From the NCBI GenBank assembly GCA_026545765.1, contig CM048840.1:82736877-82800876 (forward strand): DNA of 64,000 nt, read 5' to 3'. A program made the translations under genes and the position numbers. The notes beneath the pieces are model-generated. The model was not told where the DNA came from. It saw only the letters and a program-made list of their open reading frames with translations, and made no database searches. Positions 12,469 through 23,529 of this stretch are shown here, piece by piece. The stretch comes from Plantago major. Lineage: Eukaryota > Streptophyta > Magnoliopsida > Lamiales > Plantaginaceae. Every line of letters starts with the position of its first letter. Position 1 is the stretch's first letter.

Positions 12469-15400
12469 TCAAGGTATCATCAGCTTAGCGCAATGGCCTC
12501 GCAATCTAGGATCTACCCAAGCACGTTTAATCAATACATTAATAATGTTATCTTCAAGATGTCGGTTGGCGGGTCTCTTCTGGAAACATACAGCGTTTCT
12601 CTCGATCCAGATGGCGTAGATAGTTTCAGCAAAGGCGCTCTTCAGAAGCTTCGTTTCCAACTCTTTCCTCCATATCTGCAGCACATCAAATCTAGTTCTC
12701 CACCCCTGAGGGGTTCTATTTATTTTTAGCCAACATAGCACACATTGCCAGACACGTTTATTGTAGGAGCACTCAAAGAATAGGTGATGTTGCATTTCGG
12801 TATGCGCACAGAAGGGGCATGTCGGGTCAAGGGCAACGTTCCATCTTCTTATCTTGTCCTTGGTTGCAAGCCGTTCATTTAGCGCCATCCATGCACAGAA
12901 AAGGGCGCGAGGTCTAGCTTTATTACCAAACCAGAATTTCTTCCACTTGACCTCTTGTTTTTCACCACGGAGTTCCTTGTATAAAGCCCTGGTGGGGAAG
13001 TGACGCGAAGTCAATGCAAGGCCCCAGGTTCGAGTATCATGGACCAAGGATCGTGTTTTCATCATAGCCTTTAAAATCCAAGAGCAGATCTTAGTAAGTC
13101 GAACATTCATCACATCTCTATCCTTTATGTAGTAGCGTGGATCCACTTCACCCACAATTTATCATCTTTAATACATACATTCCAGAGTAGTTTGCCAATT
13201 ATGCATTTATTCCAGTCAGCAAGTGAGGTCCAAGTTTAGGCCCCCCACGTTGCTTTCATCACAGAGTTTTCCCCAAGCAATAGGCGAATTTCGGGTAATT
13301 TTATCGGTTCCACTCCACATAAAGGATCGACAGATGGCTTCAATATGTTTCAAAACAGTGGTGGGCATAGGGAAAACCTGTAACCAGTAACTAGACATAG
13401 CATGCAAGACACTACTAATGAGCTGAAACTTCCCGGCATAGCTTAGCAATTTGGATGTCCAATACCGAATTTTGCCAGTAATTCGGTCAAGTAATGGTTG
13501 GCAGTCCCTAATCGACAGCTTGCGAGTCGATAGTGGCACCCCAAGGTATTTAATGGGGAGCTTTCCAGCTTTAAACCCAGTCAGCTGGAGGATCTGGTGG
13601 CTGGCCGTGTTGTCAACCCCGCCAAAGAAGATTTGGCATTTGCTCGGATTAGCCGAGAGCCCAGTGGAGGATGAGAAAGTGTGAAAACGCTCCATTAGGA
13701 GTTCAACAGAGCGTAGGTCGCCTCTGACAAACATTAGAAGATCATCGGCAAAGCAAAGATTTGTAATTCCCAAGGATTCACATCTAGGGTGGTAGTTAAA
13801 ATCCGGATTCCGCTTTAGCAGACCCAAAACTCTATGTAGGTATTCCATCATGATAACAAATAGAAGTGGGGAGACGGGATCACCTTGACGAAGGCCACGC
13901 TTAGCCTTTAAGAGTTTGGAAGCGACGCCATTAATATCATATCGGTATGAGATAGTCGTCACACATCGCATAATCCAGTAAACAAATTGTGAGGGGAATC
14001 CCATCTCATTCATGATGGTTTTTAGAGTTGACCATTCAACAGTATCGAACGCCTTTTGAAGATCCATTTGAATCATACAACGGGGAGAGATGCATCGTTT
14101 ATCATAGCCTCGGACTAGTTCACTGGCTCGCAAGATATTATTATGTATGACCTTTCCTGGTAAGAATGCAGACTGGCTCTCATCTACCACAGAGTTAATT
14201 ACCCGACTAAGTCGCTTCGTTAAGATTTTCGAGATAATCTTATATAAGGTGGAACAGCATGAGATAGGTCGCATATCTTTCATTGTACATGCTCCTGCGG
14301 ATTTTGGTATCAGAGTGACCAAAGTACAATTTGCAGCTGCATAGAGACTACCTGTAGCGAAGAAGTCCATAACTGCCGGGATCACATCAGTCTTGATTAT
14401 ACTCCAAGCAGCTTTGAAGAACTTTGCGTTATACCCATCAATTCCCGGCTCTTTATTATCTCCTATATCTCGAAGTGATTCCCAGATTTCTGTCTCAGTG
14501 ACTGGAGATATCAAATCCAACCTCTCATCTCGACTAAGTTGCTGACCAGATCGCAGAGCATCAATGTCGACACCAGTCAAGGGGCTTCCCGCAGTGCCCA
14601 CCAGATCAGAATAGAATCGGATGACCTCTTGTTCAAGTTCCTGGGGCGAGGTGACCATAAGACCTGCTGGTGTCATAAGTTTTGAAATTTCCACTTGCCG
14701 GTTTTTTTCTTTCACAGTGGCATGGAAATAAGCATTGTTTCCATCACCCGTGCTAAGCCAGTGTACTTTTGCTTTTTGCGCCATAATCATTTCATCCAAG
14801 TCATTCCATTTAATCACATTCTCCGTACATTCTTTAACTTGCTGGATGAGCTGAACATTGAAGCGGTCTTGCACTAGAGCCTGTTGTGTACGAGATAATT
14901 CATTACGCGCAGCCTCGAGCTTCCTGGGAATATCAAGATGCAGCCTGGTGAGGGGTTTGAGTCGACCTTGTAAGAGCTGAAGCTTCCGCCAAAGAATGTA
15001 CATAGGTTGACCCCTAATATCTTGGTTCCAAGTAGTTCGAACAGTGCTGAGGAAATCATCGTGTGAGGCCAGAAAATTCATAAAGCGGAAGCGCCTGGGT
15101 AGCAATGAGTGGTTGTGGTTGTGGCAGTAGCGTCAACATGCAGCAGTGAGTGATCAGATACCCCTGCTTCCAAAACATGTATCTTACAGCTAGGGAACTT
15201 TAGAAACCAGGCCGGGTTACACAATGCCCTATCAATACACAAGTAGATGATCGCCTGGTCTTATTTATTCGACCAGGTGAAATAATCCCCCTATGTCTCT
15301 TTCTCTGCTAGATTCGTAATCGCCATCATGTCCTCCAAGTCAGAATATTCAGAGGCCGTTACCTGATTTCCCCCTACGCGATCCATCAATCTAAGCACAT

Positions 15401-15815
15401 TATTAAGGTCGCCAATGACCATCCATGGGCCTGTTAAGTGCACAAAAATATTTTCAATATCACTCCATAGCTCTCGACGTCGATCCAATGAGTTGTGTGC
15501 ATAGATGAACGCAGTCCACTAGATGAGTGAATCCATCAGATCATAGATACCGCAATGGATATACTGATCAGACATATTATGTACTCGAACATTCTGATCG
15601 CTCCATAAAATCCAAATGCGTCCATTCGCATGTTTTGCATAATTGTCCAGATAAGACCACTTCTGGCCAAAGCGTTTTCTGATTTTTGCAGCATTCGATT
15701 CCTTTACCCTGGTTTCAAGCAAAGCAGCAATATTAACATTAAGCGAGTTGAGGCGGGATCTAACCTCACGATGCTTAGCTACTTTGTTTAGCCCCCTTGT
15801 GTTCCAGGCTAACAT
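12469..15815 (-). pseudogene. LINE ORF2: endonuclease-reverse transcriptase, broken
   Basis: The product would nick target DNA and copy the element RNA. The endonuclease domain begins at 15815 (LAWNTRGLNK) and continues to about 15291, with the TGPWMVIGDLNNVL segment standing for the usual GDFN motif. Reverse transcriptase runs uninterrupted for 629 codons (15105-13216), with KAFDTVEW, RGLRQGDPVSPLLF and the catalytic FADD at codons 452-455 (13741-13752). The C-terminal part (13155-12469) carries the zf-RVT signature CPFC...HHLFFEC. Stops and frame changes separate these three blocks: one after codon 98 of the endonuclease, several between 15291 and 15105, and one at about 13216. Only the polymerase domain could still be made intact. 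Confidence 0.93.
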
Positions 15816-17250
15816 TGATTTCGGGTTTGAGGATCTTCTTGGTCAGTTAATTGACCCAACGCCTCAAACCCGTTATGTGTGGGAATTTCAGATGCCTGCT
15901 GGATAGAGCCAGAACTAGAGTCTCCCACTAGTGGCTGCCCCTCCGTGTCAGTTGATCGCGCAGCTTGTTGCCTCGCACCATCCAGCTGTTGATGCGAAAT
16001 CGGCAATCGCCTCTCCTGCTGCTGCTGCTACTCCGTTCGGCGTGCAGGAATGCGATAAACAACCCTTGGCACAGGAATGCGACGAACAACCCACTGACTT
16101 TCTGGGTCTGGCTGCTGCCTCTGACCCTGCACAGCCCTTGGCACAGGTGCAGGTCGAGCAACATGCCCAGTTGGCACCTCACGCTGCTCCGTAGGTGTTC
16201 TATCAACCGTATGCCCACAAACGTGCCCAATTCGTTGGCATTGTTCACAAAATAGTGAATTCCATTCATATTCAACCGGTTGTAAGAACCTCTTTCCTTT
16301 ATTATCAGTAATGGGTATGAACTTGCGAAGCGCCTTAGTAACATCAACCTCGATCATGACCCTAGCATATGTTACCCTTAACTTGCGAGCCGTACATTCA
16401 TCCGTAAAAAGTGGCTTACCAATGGCACTTGCGATCTTTCCAATACTTTTTTCTCCCCATGGATGTAAAGGTAGTTGTGGGAATTTGACCCATACAGGCA
16501 TAACACGTAAAGGTCCTCTTTTAGGGAGAAATTCTGCGACCATTGGCGAAGAAAGATGTGCATACCAAATATCGAATATGTCTCATTATCCAAAACCGCC
16601 TGCATGTCTGTCGATGAGTGAAAACGGACGAGAAAATAGCCCTCCTCATTGTAATAGAGCTCAGGTAGCTTAACAAACTGTCAATTCTTGATCATGAATT
16701 GCTTGACTACATTCATTGATAAATCACCACCGAGCACGAAGAAAATCAGGGTATTTTCCCAAAATTTTAATTCCGAAGCAACATCATCCTCTTCAATCAC
16801 AATTTCAGGTTCTCCATCAATGAGAATGGGTGCAACAAACTTAATTCCTTTTCCATGTTGCAGTAATCTATTTCCTCGAATAATATCTACCCATAATTGG
16901 GGTGATTGTTGTCCAATCGAAGACGTAGCTAGGTCAGAATCCGGCAGAATAGTGGGGTTGGTTGGGACTTTAAACCCTAGGTTCGGGATCACATCTAAAT
17001 CCGGCAGGGCCGATGGCTCAACAGCGGGAGAAGGTGTGGCCGGATTAACTGGCAGAACAGAGGGTTCCAGTTGCGCCAGCGAATCAGAAGCTGGGTGAGT
17101 CAAGGAGTTTCGATTTTGCTCAAGGTCAACATCAGAACCATCTTCAACAGTGACCTCCTCTCGAAAACCATCCGCTTGGGGATCAGAGACACCGCCAGAC
17201 GGTCCGCCAAATTTCGTCTTCTTCGGGCGTCAAGTACGATGGCGGGTCAT
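15809..17250 (-). pseudogene. LINE ORF1: DUF4283/zinc-knuckle RNA-binding protein, broken
   Basis: This is the plant L1 ORF1 type that binds element RNA. The likely start is the ATG at 17250, after which a TGA follows within a few codons. Recognisable parts are a Ser/Pro-rich N-terminal region (17103-16681), a DUF4283-like middle (near 16543, PVWVKFPQLPLHPW), a zinc knuckle CEQCQRIGHVC near 16230, and a C-terminal FEALGQL segment ending at 15809. The frame changes more than once between 16680 and 15990. Its end overlaps the ORF2 start by a few bases, the usual layout of such LINEs. Confidence 0.8.
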
Positions 17251-17385
17251 GGTTTTTTTGGGGCCATCAATTGTGTAAGGTTACAGGTTGGACTATTTTC
17301 TTTGTACCTTTATTCGTTCCAAGTTCTTCTTTTTTTTCTTTTGTTCTCACAAGTGTTGCTTTTAACTTTCAGAATGTAAATACTA

Positions 17386-17642
17386 CTTCCTCCGTCCCAG
17401 ATCAAGTTTCCCACTTTGATTTTTTGCGATCAAACTTTTCCAACTTTAATTACGAATTAATCTTAAACCGCAAATGTAAAATGTTCAATTTTTTTATATA
17501 ATGAAAATTTAGCCCCTAAAGTTTCATTATATAAAAAAATTGAACATTTTACATTTGCGGTTTAAGATTAATTCGTAGTTAAAGTTGGAAAAGTTTGACC
17601 GCAAAAAGTCAAAGTGGAAAACTTGATCCGGGGCAGAGGAAG
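17386..17642. mobile_element. Stowaway MITE (Tc1/mariner)
   Basis: This 257-bp near-perfect hairpin has TIRs beginning CTTCCTCCGTCCC, the Stowaway signature, and is flanked by TA at 17384-17385 and 17643-17644. The two arms, about 122 bp each, differ at roughly eight positions by eye. It carries no gene. It lies 15 bp beyond the presumed LINE target site, in what was the original upstream region of ABCE2. Confidence 0.93.
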
Positions 17643-17666
17643 TACTATGCAATCACCTAACTTAAA

Positions 17667-17928
17667 GCTATGTTTAGCATAATCTTATCACCTCGATAAG
17701 TTTATTTTCGTGATAAGTTTGTTATGTGAATGATGTGATAAGCCTGCTACGTGAATGCTTAGCTGATCAGCTAGCTCTAGCTTATCTGATAAGCTTGTCC
17801 AGAAAGCTTATAAAAAAATAAATTATCTGATTTGTTTTTACAATCAGCTAATTGATTTACTAGACACTTTTATAAAAAAACCAACTAGGTTATCAGCTAC
17901 TTATCATCTAGTTTTGATAAACAGAATC
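17667..17928. mobile_element. MITE, copy 1 (GCTCTRTTTAGC family)
   Basis: The ends are inverted: TATGTTTAGCATAA at the left, and GATTCTGTTTATCAAAA read backwards at the right. The interior is rich in AGCTGATAAGCT and TTATCAGCT. It is clearly homologous, end to end, with 33785-34076. There are no coding sequences and the family is not certain (hAT or PIF/Harbinger derived). Confidence 0.65.
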
Positions 17929-17980
17929 GTATAAATATTCTAATTTTCACAACATTTACGGTAACTATAAAAAATAATTG

Positions 17981-18200
17981 AGCAAGTCTCCGGAGAGACG
18001 GTGTTATAAAAAGACTAAAAAAGACGGATAAACATTACAGTTATATAAAAAAACATTACAGGTTTTACTAAGAACATCGGTGATATATATATTACATAAA
18101 AAATGATATAAAATGTTCACTTATAAAACATTACTGATATTGTTTAAAACATTACACATATACTTAAGAACATCAATCCGTCTATTAGGTCTCTTACTAA
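17981..18200. repeat. Weak MITE-like repeat with GAGACGG ends
   Basis: Left end AAGTCTCCGGAGAGACGG resembles the left end of the MITE at 18976. The right end has a GACGG-type inverted match near 18180. Between them is AT-rich DNA with repeated AACATTAC. The match is partial, so the limits are approximate. Confidence 0.3.
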
Positions 18201-18975
18201 TACACGTATGTTTTAATACTTTGTGAAAATAATTTATCTAAATAGAAGGAAATTCGGGTTGAGGAAAATAAAATTTTCCTAATCTTCTCTCCATGCAAAT
18301 ATTTAGATCCCTTACTATATTGGTTCTTTCGAGGAAAATATTTGGATCCCTTACTATTTGGTTTGATGCATTAAACTATTACTTAGTCATGATACCATGG
18401 TATAATTTACTTTTAATAATAAATAAAAAGTAAAGGATGTACAAAATTAATTAAGCAAACAAGATAGTCAAACTTTCGTGTAAACAACGTTGGATAGTCC
18501 TTCTTCATCCAATACTAAACTATTAAGTATTTGTTGTGGTAACTATATAAAATATGACTCACCATAACTGATATGATTTTAAAGGGGTAGAATCAAACCC
18601 GAACCCGTACAGGACCAGACGGGTTGATAAGTATTTTATATCAGGTCTTCTACGACTCATAAATTATTAACTGGTACATGTTTAAAAAAATTGTATTCCT
18701 CAAACCGAACTAAAATAAAATACAGAAGTATATAACACAATTAATATGATAGGTTCCCAACAATCACAGGGTGATATGTGGTCCCCAGCAATCACAGGGT
18801 GATATGTGGTCCCCAAACAGATATAATTATTTTACAAATATAATTTCACATCCCCACAAAAAGAAAAAGTTAAATGAAACATGTATTTTTTACTAATTTA
18901 ACCATAAAATGTTGCGTTTCGTTATACACATATTGATTCTTTTTCTAACTAAGGCTTGATGGTACACAAATCACA
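18201..18975. other. AT-rich intergenic DNA
   Basis: No gene or clear transposon end is visible, apart from the short tandem repeat at 18761-18816 listed separately. Confidence 0.5.
18761..18816. repeat. 28-bp tandem duplication
   Basis: Two adjacent, essentially identical copies of a 28-bp unit starting CAATCACAGGGTGATATG, at 18761-18788 and 18789-18816, in AT-rich intergenic DNA. Confidence 0.9.
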
Positions 18976-19202
18976 AAGTCTCATGAGAGACGGTCTCTAT
19001 TTAGAGACGGCCTATGTTATTAATAAAACCATCCATGTTATTAATCAAAACGTCTATGTTGTTAACGAAATAAGTATGTTTGTAATATGAAAAAACATCA
19101 ATGTTGAAAACAAAGGTGTTTTGATTAGTAACATCGATGATTTCTTGACAATATAAGTTCGTCTCTAGATAAATTATTTAAAGACCGTCTCCCAGAAGAC
19201 TT
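18976..19202. mobile_element. MITE with AAGTCT...GAGACGG ends
   Basis: The ends form inverted repeats, AAGTCTCATGAGAGACGGTC on the left and AAGTCTTCTGGGAGACGGTC read backwards on the right; the similarity extends for about 45 bp. The interior is AT-rich with no gene. The target duplication is not clear, so the superfamily (PIF/Harbinger or hAT) is not assigned. Confidence 0.65.
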
Positions 19203-19555
19203 ACTCTACACGAATATGTATTAAAATGCAAATCCCATAAATATTGGATCAGCTTGTAGTTACCATTAGAGTTTATAATCTCTTCCATTAACATCAATTT
19301 ATTATACCGAAATGTTTTATATCCACTCAAACTTATATTCAAAATAACTATGACCTAAATAAGTATATTATTTAGTATATTCCTACTTTTTTATGCTTGG
19401 AACATCCTCCATTTTTGGAGAAACACCAATTGAAACGTAAAAAACAAATCAGAAAACGAAATAAGGCAAATTGAATTTTCTTTATTAATACAAATTGATA
19501 ATCAATATTGGGCATTAGATGGAGAGGACTCATGAATGTTTTGTATATATGTAGG
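19203..19555. other. AT-rich intergenic DNA
   Basis: Nothing recognisable. The last bases, TGTAGGTTT, are the left copy of the target duplication of the SINE. Confidence 0.5.
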
Positions 19556-19597
19556 TTTTTTTTTTTTTTTTTTTTTGAATGACGTTGGGAACACGCA
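19556..19597 (-). mobile_element. SINE, 3' tail half (split by CACTA)
   Basis: A poly-T run (19556-19576) is the A tail of a minus-strand SINE, and the following 21 bp are the end of its 3' domain. The rest of the SINE is at 33347-33555, on the far side of the CACTA insertion; the CACTA duplication GCA (19595-19597 and 33347-33349) joins them. TGTAGGTTT at 19550-19558 and again at 33556-33564 fits the SINE's own target duplication. Confidence 0.8.
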
Positions 19598-19614
19598 CAC
19601 TACAAAAATCTGCT

Positions 19615-20040
19615 GTTTTAGCGACGGATCTATTCGTCGCTAAAACAGTGTCGATCCGTCACTAAGTCCTTAGAGACAGACTTAGCGACGAATAAAAAAG
19701 TCGTCGTCCCACGGGAAGCTTAACGACGAGTAGTTTATCCGTTGCTAAATCGCGACGGATAATCCATTGACTTATATCCGTCGCTAAAAAGTTGATTTTT
19801 CATTTAAAAAAAACAAAAAATGCGATATATAGCGACGAATAAACAATCCGTCGCTAAATAGTGATGGATTTAATGAGGATAAGGTTTTTTTTAATTTTTT
19901 TAAATTATAAATTTACTGGATTTTGAGCGACGGATATTTTATCGGATATTTTATCCATCGCTAAATTGTGATGGAATTAGTGACGGATTTTGTTTTTCCG
20001 TCACAATTTAGCGACGGATAAACTATCCGTCGCTAAATTG
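19615..20040. repeat. CACTA 1 subterminal repeat array (left)
   Basis: Short copies of TAGCGACGGATA and its complement TATCCGTCGCTA, many in head-to-head pairs, alternate over about 430 bp. Subterminal arrays of this kind are where CACTA-encoded TNPA proteins bind in En/Spm. That role is family knowledge, not shown here. Confidence 0.85.
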
Positions 20041-20423
20041 AGCAGATTTGATTATTTTAAATATTTTGTAGCATGTTTCACAATATAATGTCCGATAGTA
20101 AATCTAGAATAATGAAATTGTTTTAATTAAACATAAATCATTCTACAAAAGTCAACAAACCATCCGTAATGAAATGAAATATCAGTACATAGTCTAAAGT
20201 AAGAAGTCAGAAAAACACAAGTCAAAATCTAACTACTGGACGAGGGTGGCTGCTGCTCGAACCTGGACATGAAAGCCTGCATCTGTTCCCGAAGACGCTT
20301 GTTTTCCTCCCGTAGTGCTCTATCTCGCCGCTCCATATCCTCTGTGAGCCGTGCAACATGTACTGAAACCTGTGACTGCACTAACTCCGAGACCTGCTCC
20401 TGTGTGAAAACCTGATGTCTAGA

Positions 20424-21170
20424 TTACTGGGATGCTGAGTAGCTAGGAGTAGTCAAGAAAGGGTCGAGACTCCCCACTCCATATACTCGGCCTTTGATGT
20501 CCATTGGGTTGACCACTAAGAAGATGTTGTTTTGTTGTTCAATTGTCAGCAACTCACCCGCTTCAGCCTGCTGCCTCTCGATCTGAGCCTCCACCTCAGC
20601 CTGAAACCGTAAAATGCACATATCATGAGTTACAGTTTTTTCAAAATAACTTGTACTACACAAATATGAACTTTAACCAAAATTAACGTACCACAATAGC
20701 CTCGGACTTCCTGTCAACCCATATGCCGTTCTTCAGCTTGGCTCGTTTAAAGTACTCGAAGGCGGTATTCTTCTCCCCTAAAGACACCTGAAGAACATAT
20801 ATATGCAAACATTTAGCTAGGAACTCATTAAAGGTGTAGAAATTAAACACAAAATACATGTACGAATAAACTGACAAATTAGATGTACACTTACCGATTT
20901 CACGTGATGCGTAAGAACAACTTGCGACCCATAGTGGTGAATGGCCACCCCTTTACCCTCAGACGACTCAGTCAGCTGGTTCTCTCTGTTCTGGTCCGCA
21001 ATCTGCTGGACATTAGGACGAGTCCAGTAGGCCTCCCAAAGCGCCCACTCCTCCTCATCACACCATGCAGGCCTTTTGTTTTGTCGCCACATCTTTTTCA
21101 TAGTGCAAACCATATCCTTGTATCGGGCTGACCCCAGTGCCTCGAAACAAGGCCATATCAGGTGGAGCAA
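20424..21170 (-). pseudogene. CACTA 1 TNPA-like (Transposase_24/PTTA-En-Spm) gene, broken
   Basis: The predicted exons are 21155-20895, 20787-20692 and 20600-20424, with GT-AG introns at the same points as in CACTA 2. The first carries the Transposase_24 core (RPAWCDEEEWALWEAYW, then QIADQNRENQ and HHYGS); the last carries TIEQQNNIFLVVNP. The acceptor before the first exon reads CCACCTG instead of CAG, and the frame stops at 20424 earlier than in CACTA 2, so the copy is probably dead. The likely role is binding of subterminal repeats. Confidence 0.8.
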
Positions 21171-21356
21171 CTTGTTGGGAATGAAGTACTTTTTCTACAT
21201 TCTCAATTCCAGACAACATCAAATTACATAACGTAAACCGAGACATCAATTTAATAAGATAACACAACATAACATATTCAATGGTGACTAACATAGCACC
21301 CAAGTTTTGCTTCCTCACCATGATAAGTCCATACCTCATACTCAGACATGAATCCA

Positions 21357-21584
21357 TTACGTTTCTAGTGCTCGACTACCGCTGTAGGAGTCAAATATTG
21401 CTTGTTTCTGCATTTTTTCAATTTGCAAGGGCACTTTATCAACCCCCTTTACACAAGCTGGATGTGTCATCGCAAATGCGATGAAGGCTTCAACCCCTTC
21501 CATAAAACTAGATTGAACTCTACCATTAACAGTACGACAGTATATCCATGAACGATCGGGATTCATTGGATGATTATATAACAT
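21357..21584 (-). pseudogene. CACTA 1 TNP2 transposase N-terminal fragment
   Basis: The frame opens with NPDRSWIYCRTVNG, the Transpos_assoc domain found at the start of plant CACTA TNP2 transposases. It matches the first 75 codons of the protein at 35750 in CACTA 2. After about 70 codons the similarity ends, and the TNPA-like gene follows without the TNP2 core. Confidence 0.85.
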
Positions 21585-21589
21585 GACAC

Positions 21590-22037
21590 ATCTGAATTTA
21601 TTAGATCGTATTGAATTTCAACTCAATTCCTGGCTATAAATGCATTGTTAATTATAATTCGTTCCAAATTTCATGAATTATATGCATTTTACATTTAAAG
21701 TTTTTTTCATGCAATTTTTTTATATTCCTATTACAATTACCAAATTATAAATTAAAAGCATTTCAATTATACGAATTATAAATTATAAATTATAAATTAC
21801 AAATTACCAATTTATATTCCCATCGAATTATACGAATTACCAATTACCAATTTTTTTATACGAATTACCAATTTACGAATTATATTCCCATTACAATTAT
21901 AAGTTTTTTATATGAATTATAAATTATAAATTACATGCATTTTACGAATTATACGAGCCAATTATACTACAACCACCAAAATCACTAAATCTAAATGGTC
22001 TCCAAATACTCAACCAAATCTCATAAACATCAATATA
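21590..22037. other. CACTA 1 internal AT-rich leader
   Basis: AT-rich DNA with repeated AATTATAAATTA and ACGAATTA tracts, upstream of the TNP2 fragment on the minus strand. It is continuous with 32656-33060 across the Athila insertion. The last five bases, ATATA, are the left Athila target duplication. Confidence 0.7.
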
Positions 22038-23386
22038 TGATGAGACAATATTCTAACGTCTCATTTGGTCCTTTTTAGCAGTCTTTGTGAGTCTTTGTCT
22101 TTAGTTTTATAGTCTTTTTAGTTCGTTTTTATGCTTTGGAGTTTTGTTTACTTTTTCCAGAAATCGAATAAGCTGGTTAGCATGGCTCGCCGCGGAGATT
22201 TTACGAGCTTGCAACTGGAAATTGAAAGAAGGCTCGCCGCGGCGAGATTTAGCGAATGATCATCTTCTGCGATTAAAGAAGACTCGCCGCGGCGAAGGAA
22301 TTGGTCCGCCTTGGCGAGATTTTACGAATGGAGCCTCTGATTTGAAGATTGAAGCTCGCCGCGGCGGAGCACCTTGATCGCCGCGGCGAAATTATGCGAA
22401 GGCTATATATTGCGATAAAGAAGGCTCGCCGCGGCGAGATTTTGCGATTGGCTCCCCTGTTTTGAAGGAAGACGCGCCACGCGGTAGATTTTCTGAAATG
22501 GATATATAATCGACAAAGGAAGTTCATGTGGCAATTAATTCGCCATTGGCGAGACGCCGCAGCTTAGAATTTGTTTTCCTTATTAGATTAGATTTTTTTA
22601 TTCTTTCTTTCATACTACCTTTAACCTAGTTTTTGAAAAAAGCTCATAGATTCAGACATTGACATTGAGACATCTTTGGAGCTTGGTTATTCATTGATTT
22701 TACTCATCAAGATTATTGGTATTGATTTCTCCATTGCTTTCTTCTTTACAATTCGTTCTTTATCTTATCGATTGAATTGTATGTATTGCATGCGAGTTTA
22801 TCATCTATGTTTCGTATGATTTTTACCATGAATCTCTGTATGCAATCATCCACTATGAGTAGCTAAACACCTTTGAATACAGTAGTATGTGAAGATTATG
22901 CATATTCGTTCTAGGGTTTATCAATGCACTCATATAGGTTAGTCTCGTATAAAATCTTCGTAAAAACCTTCAATTCGGTAAGTCCGTATTAAATTCTCTA
23001 AATTGTTCATGTTTAAGGATCGTGAATTGACGACTCACGATTTCTCCCGTATAATATATTCTAAGAACAATTGGTTGAATCGAATTGATTGATTTACTGT
23101 ACAACAACTATGTGACAAATATGAGTGTTATCCTTACTTCGAATTAGCATAATTGGATCTTGCTACTGTATTCATCTTTCTCTCATTGTTAATCGTAATC
23201 TTAACTTTAGTTAAACTAGTTAGAAGTATAACCAAACCATCAGTCAACTGTTACTCGCAAGTATCTATTTACTCTCACTGCTACGTAGCTTGATTAATTC
23301 CTTAGCGAACGACTATGTGGTTTAGCTTGTCTGTCTATAACAACTGCTTACTACTTGGTTTTCTAAGTATTAATTTGAGCATATCA
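22038..23386 (+). repeat. Athila 5' LTR
   Basis: 1349 bp, TGATGAG...ATATCA. From about 22185 to 22555 it holds repeated CTCGCCGCGGCGAG palindromes (see findings). It is collinear with the LTR at 31297-32655. Confidence 0.95.
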
Positions 23387-23390
23387 AATT

Positions 23391-23409
23391 TGGCGCCGCT
23401 ACCGAGGAG
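23391..23409 (+). other. Athila primer-binding site (tRNA-Asp)
   Basis: TGGCGCCGCTACCGAGGAG, four bases after the 5' LTR, matches the complement of the 3' end of plant tRNA-Asp (TGGCGCCGTTGCCGGGG) with few mismatches. tRNA-Asp priming is known for Athila relatives. Confidence 0.8.
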
Positions 23410-23529
23410 TTAAATCCTATTGTAGCGCTGAGAGCCGGTGGTTACTTGTCGTGATTTCATTTTACTTGGACTAACAAAAACTAAGCATTTGTTGAGTTAC
23501 TGTTGTTGAGATCTGGGAATGGAGTCCTT

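Larger units (their letters stand above)
12327..17354 (-). mobile_element. L1-type LINE retrotransposon
   Basis: A non-LTR element of about 5 kb on the minus strand, with ORF1 (nucleic-acid-binding protein) and ORF2 (endonuclease, reverse transcriptase, zinc-binding RVT tail). Its 3' end is an A-rich tail, seen as T tracts at 12327-12341. Flanking near-identical stretches, GTTCTTTTCAACTTTC (12311-12326) and GTTGCTTTTAACTTTC (17355-17370), are a plausible diverged target-site duplication and set the ends given here. The frames contain stops and shifts, so the copy is dead. It lies in the same orientation as ABCE2 and ends 145 bp upstream of its ATG. Confidence 0.9.

Noticed and set aside
15928-16347. 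Overlapping frames on both strands in LINE ORF1
   Set aside because: Shadows of ORF1; the plus-strand frames at 15931-17098 have no independent support.
18757-18816. Possible CRISPR-like or satellite repeat
   Set aside because: Only two directly adjacent copies without spacers, in plant nuclear DNA.
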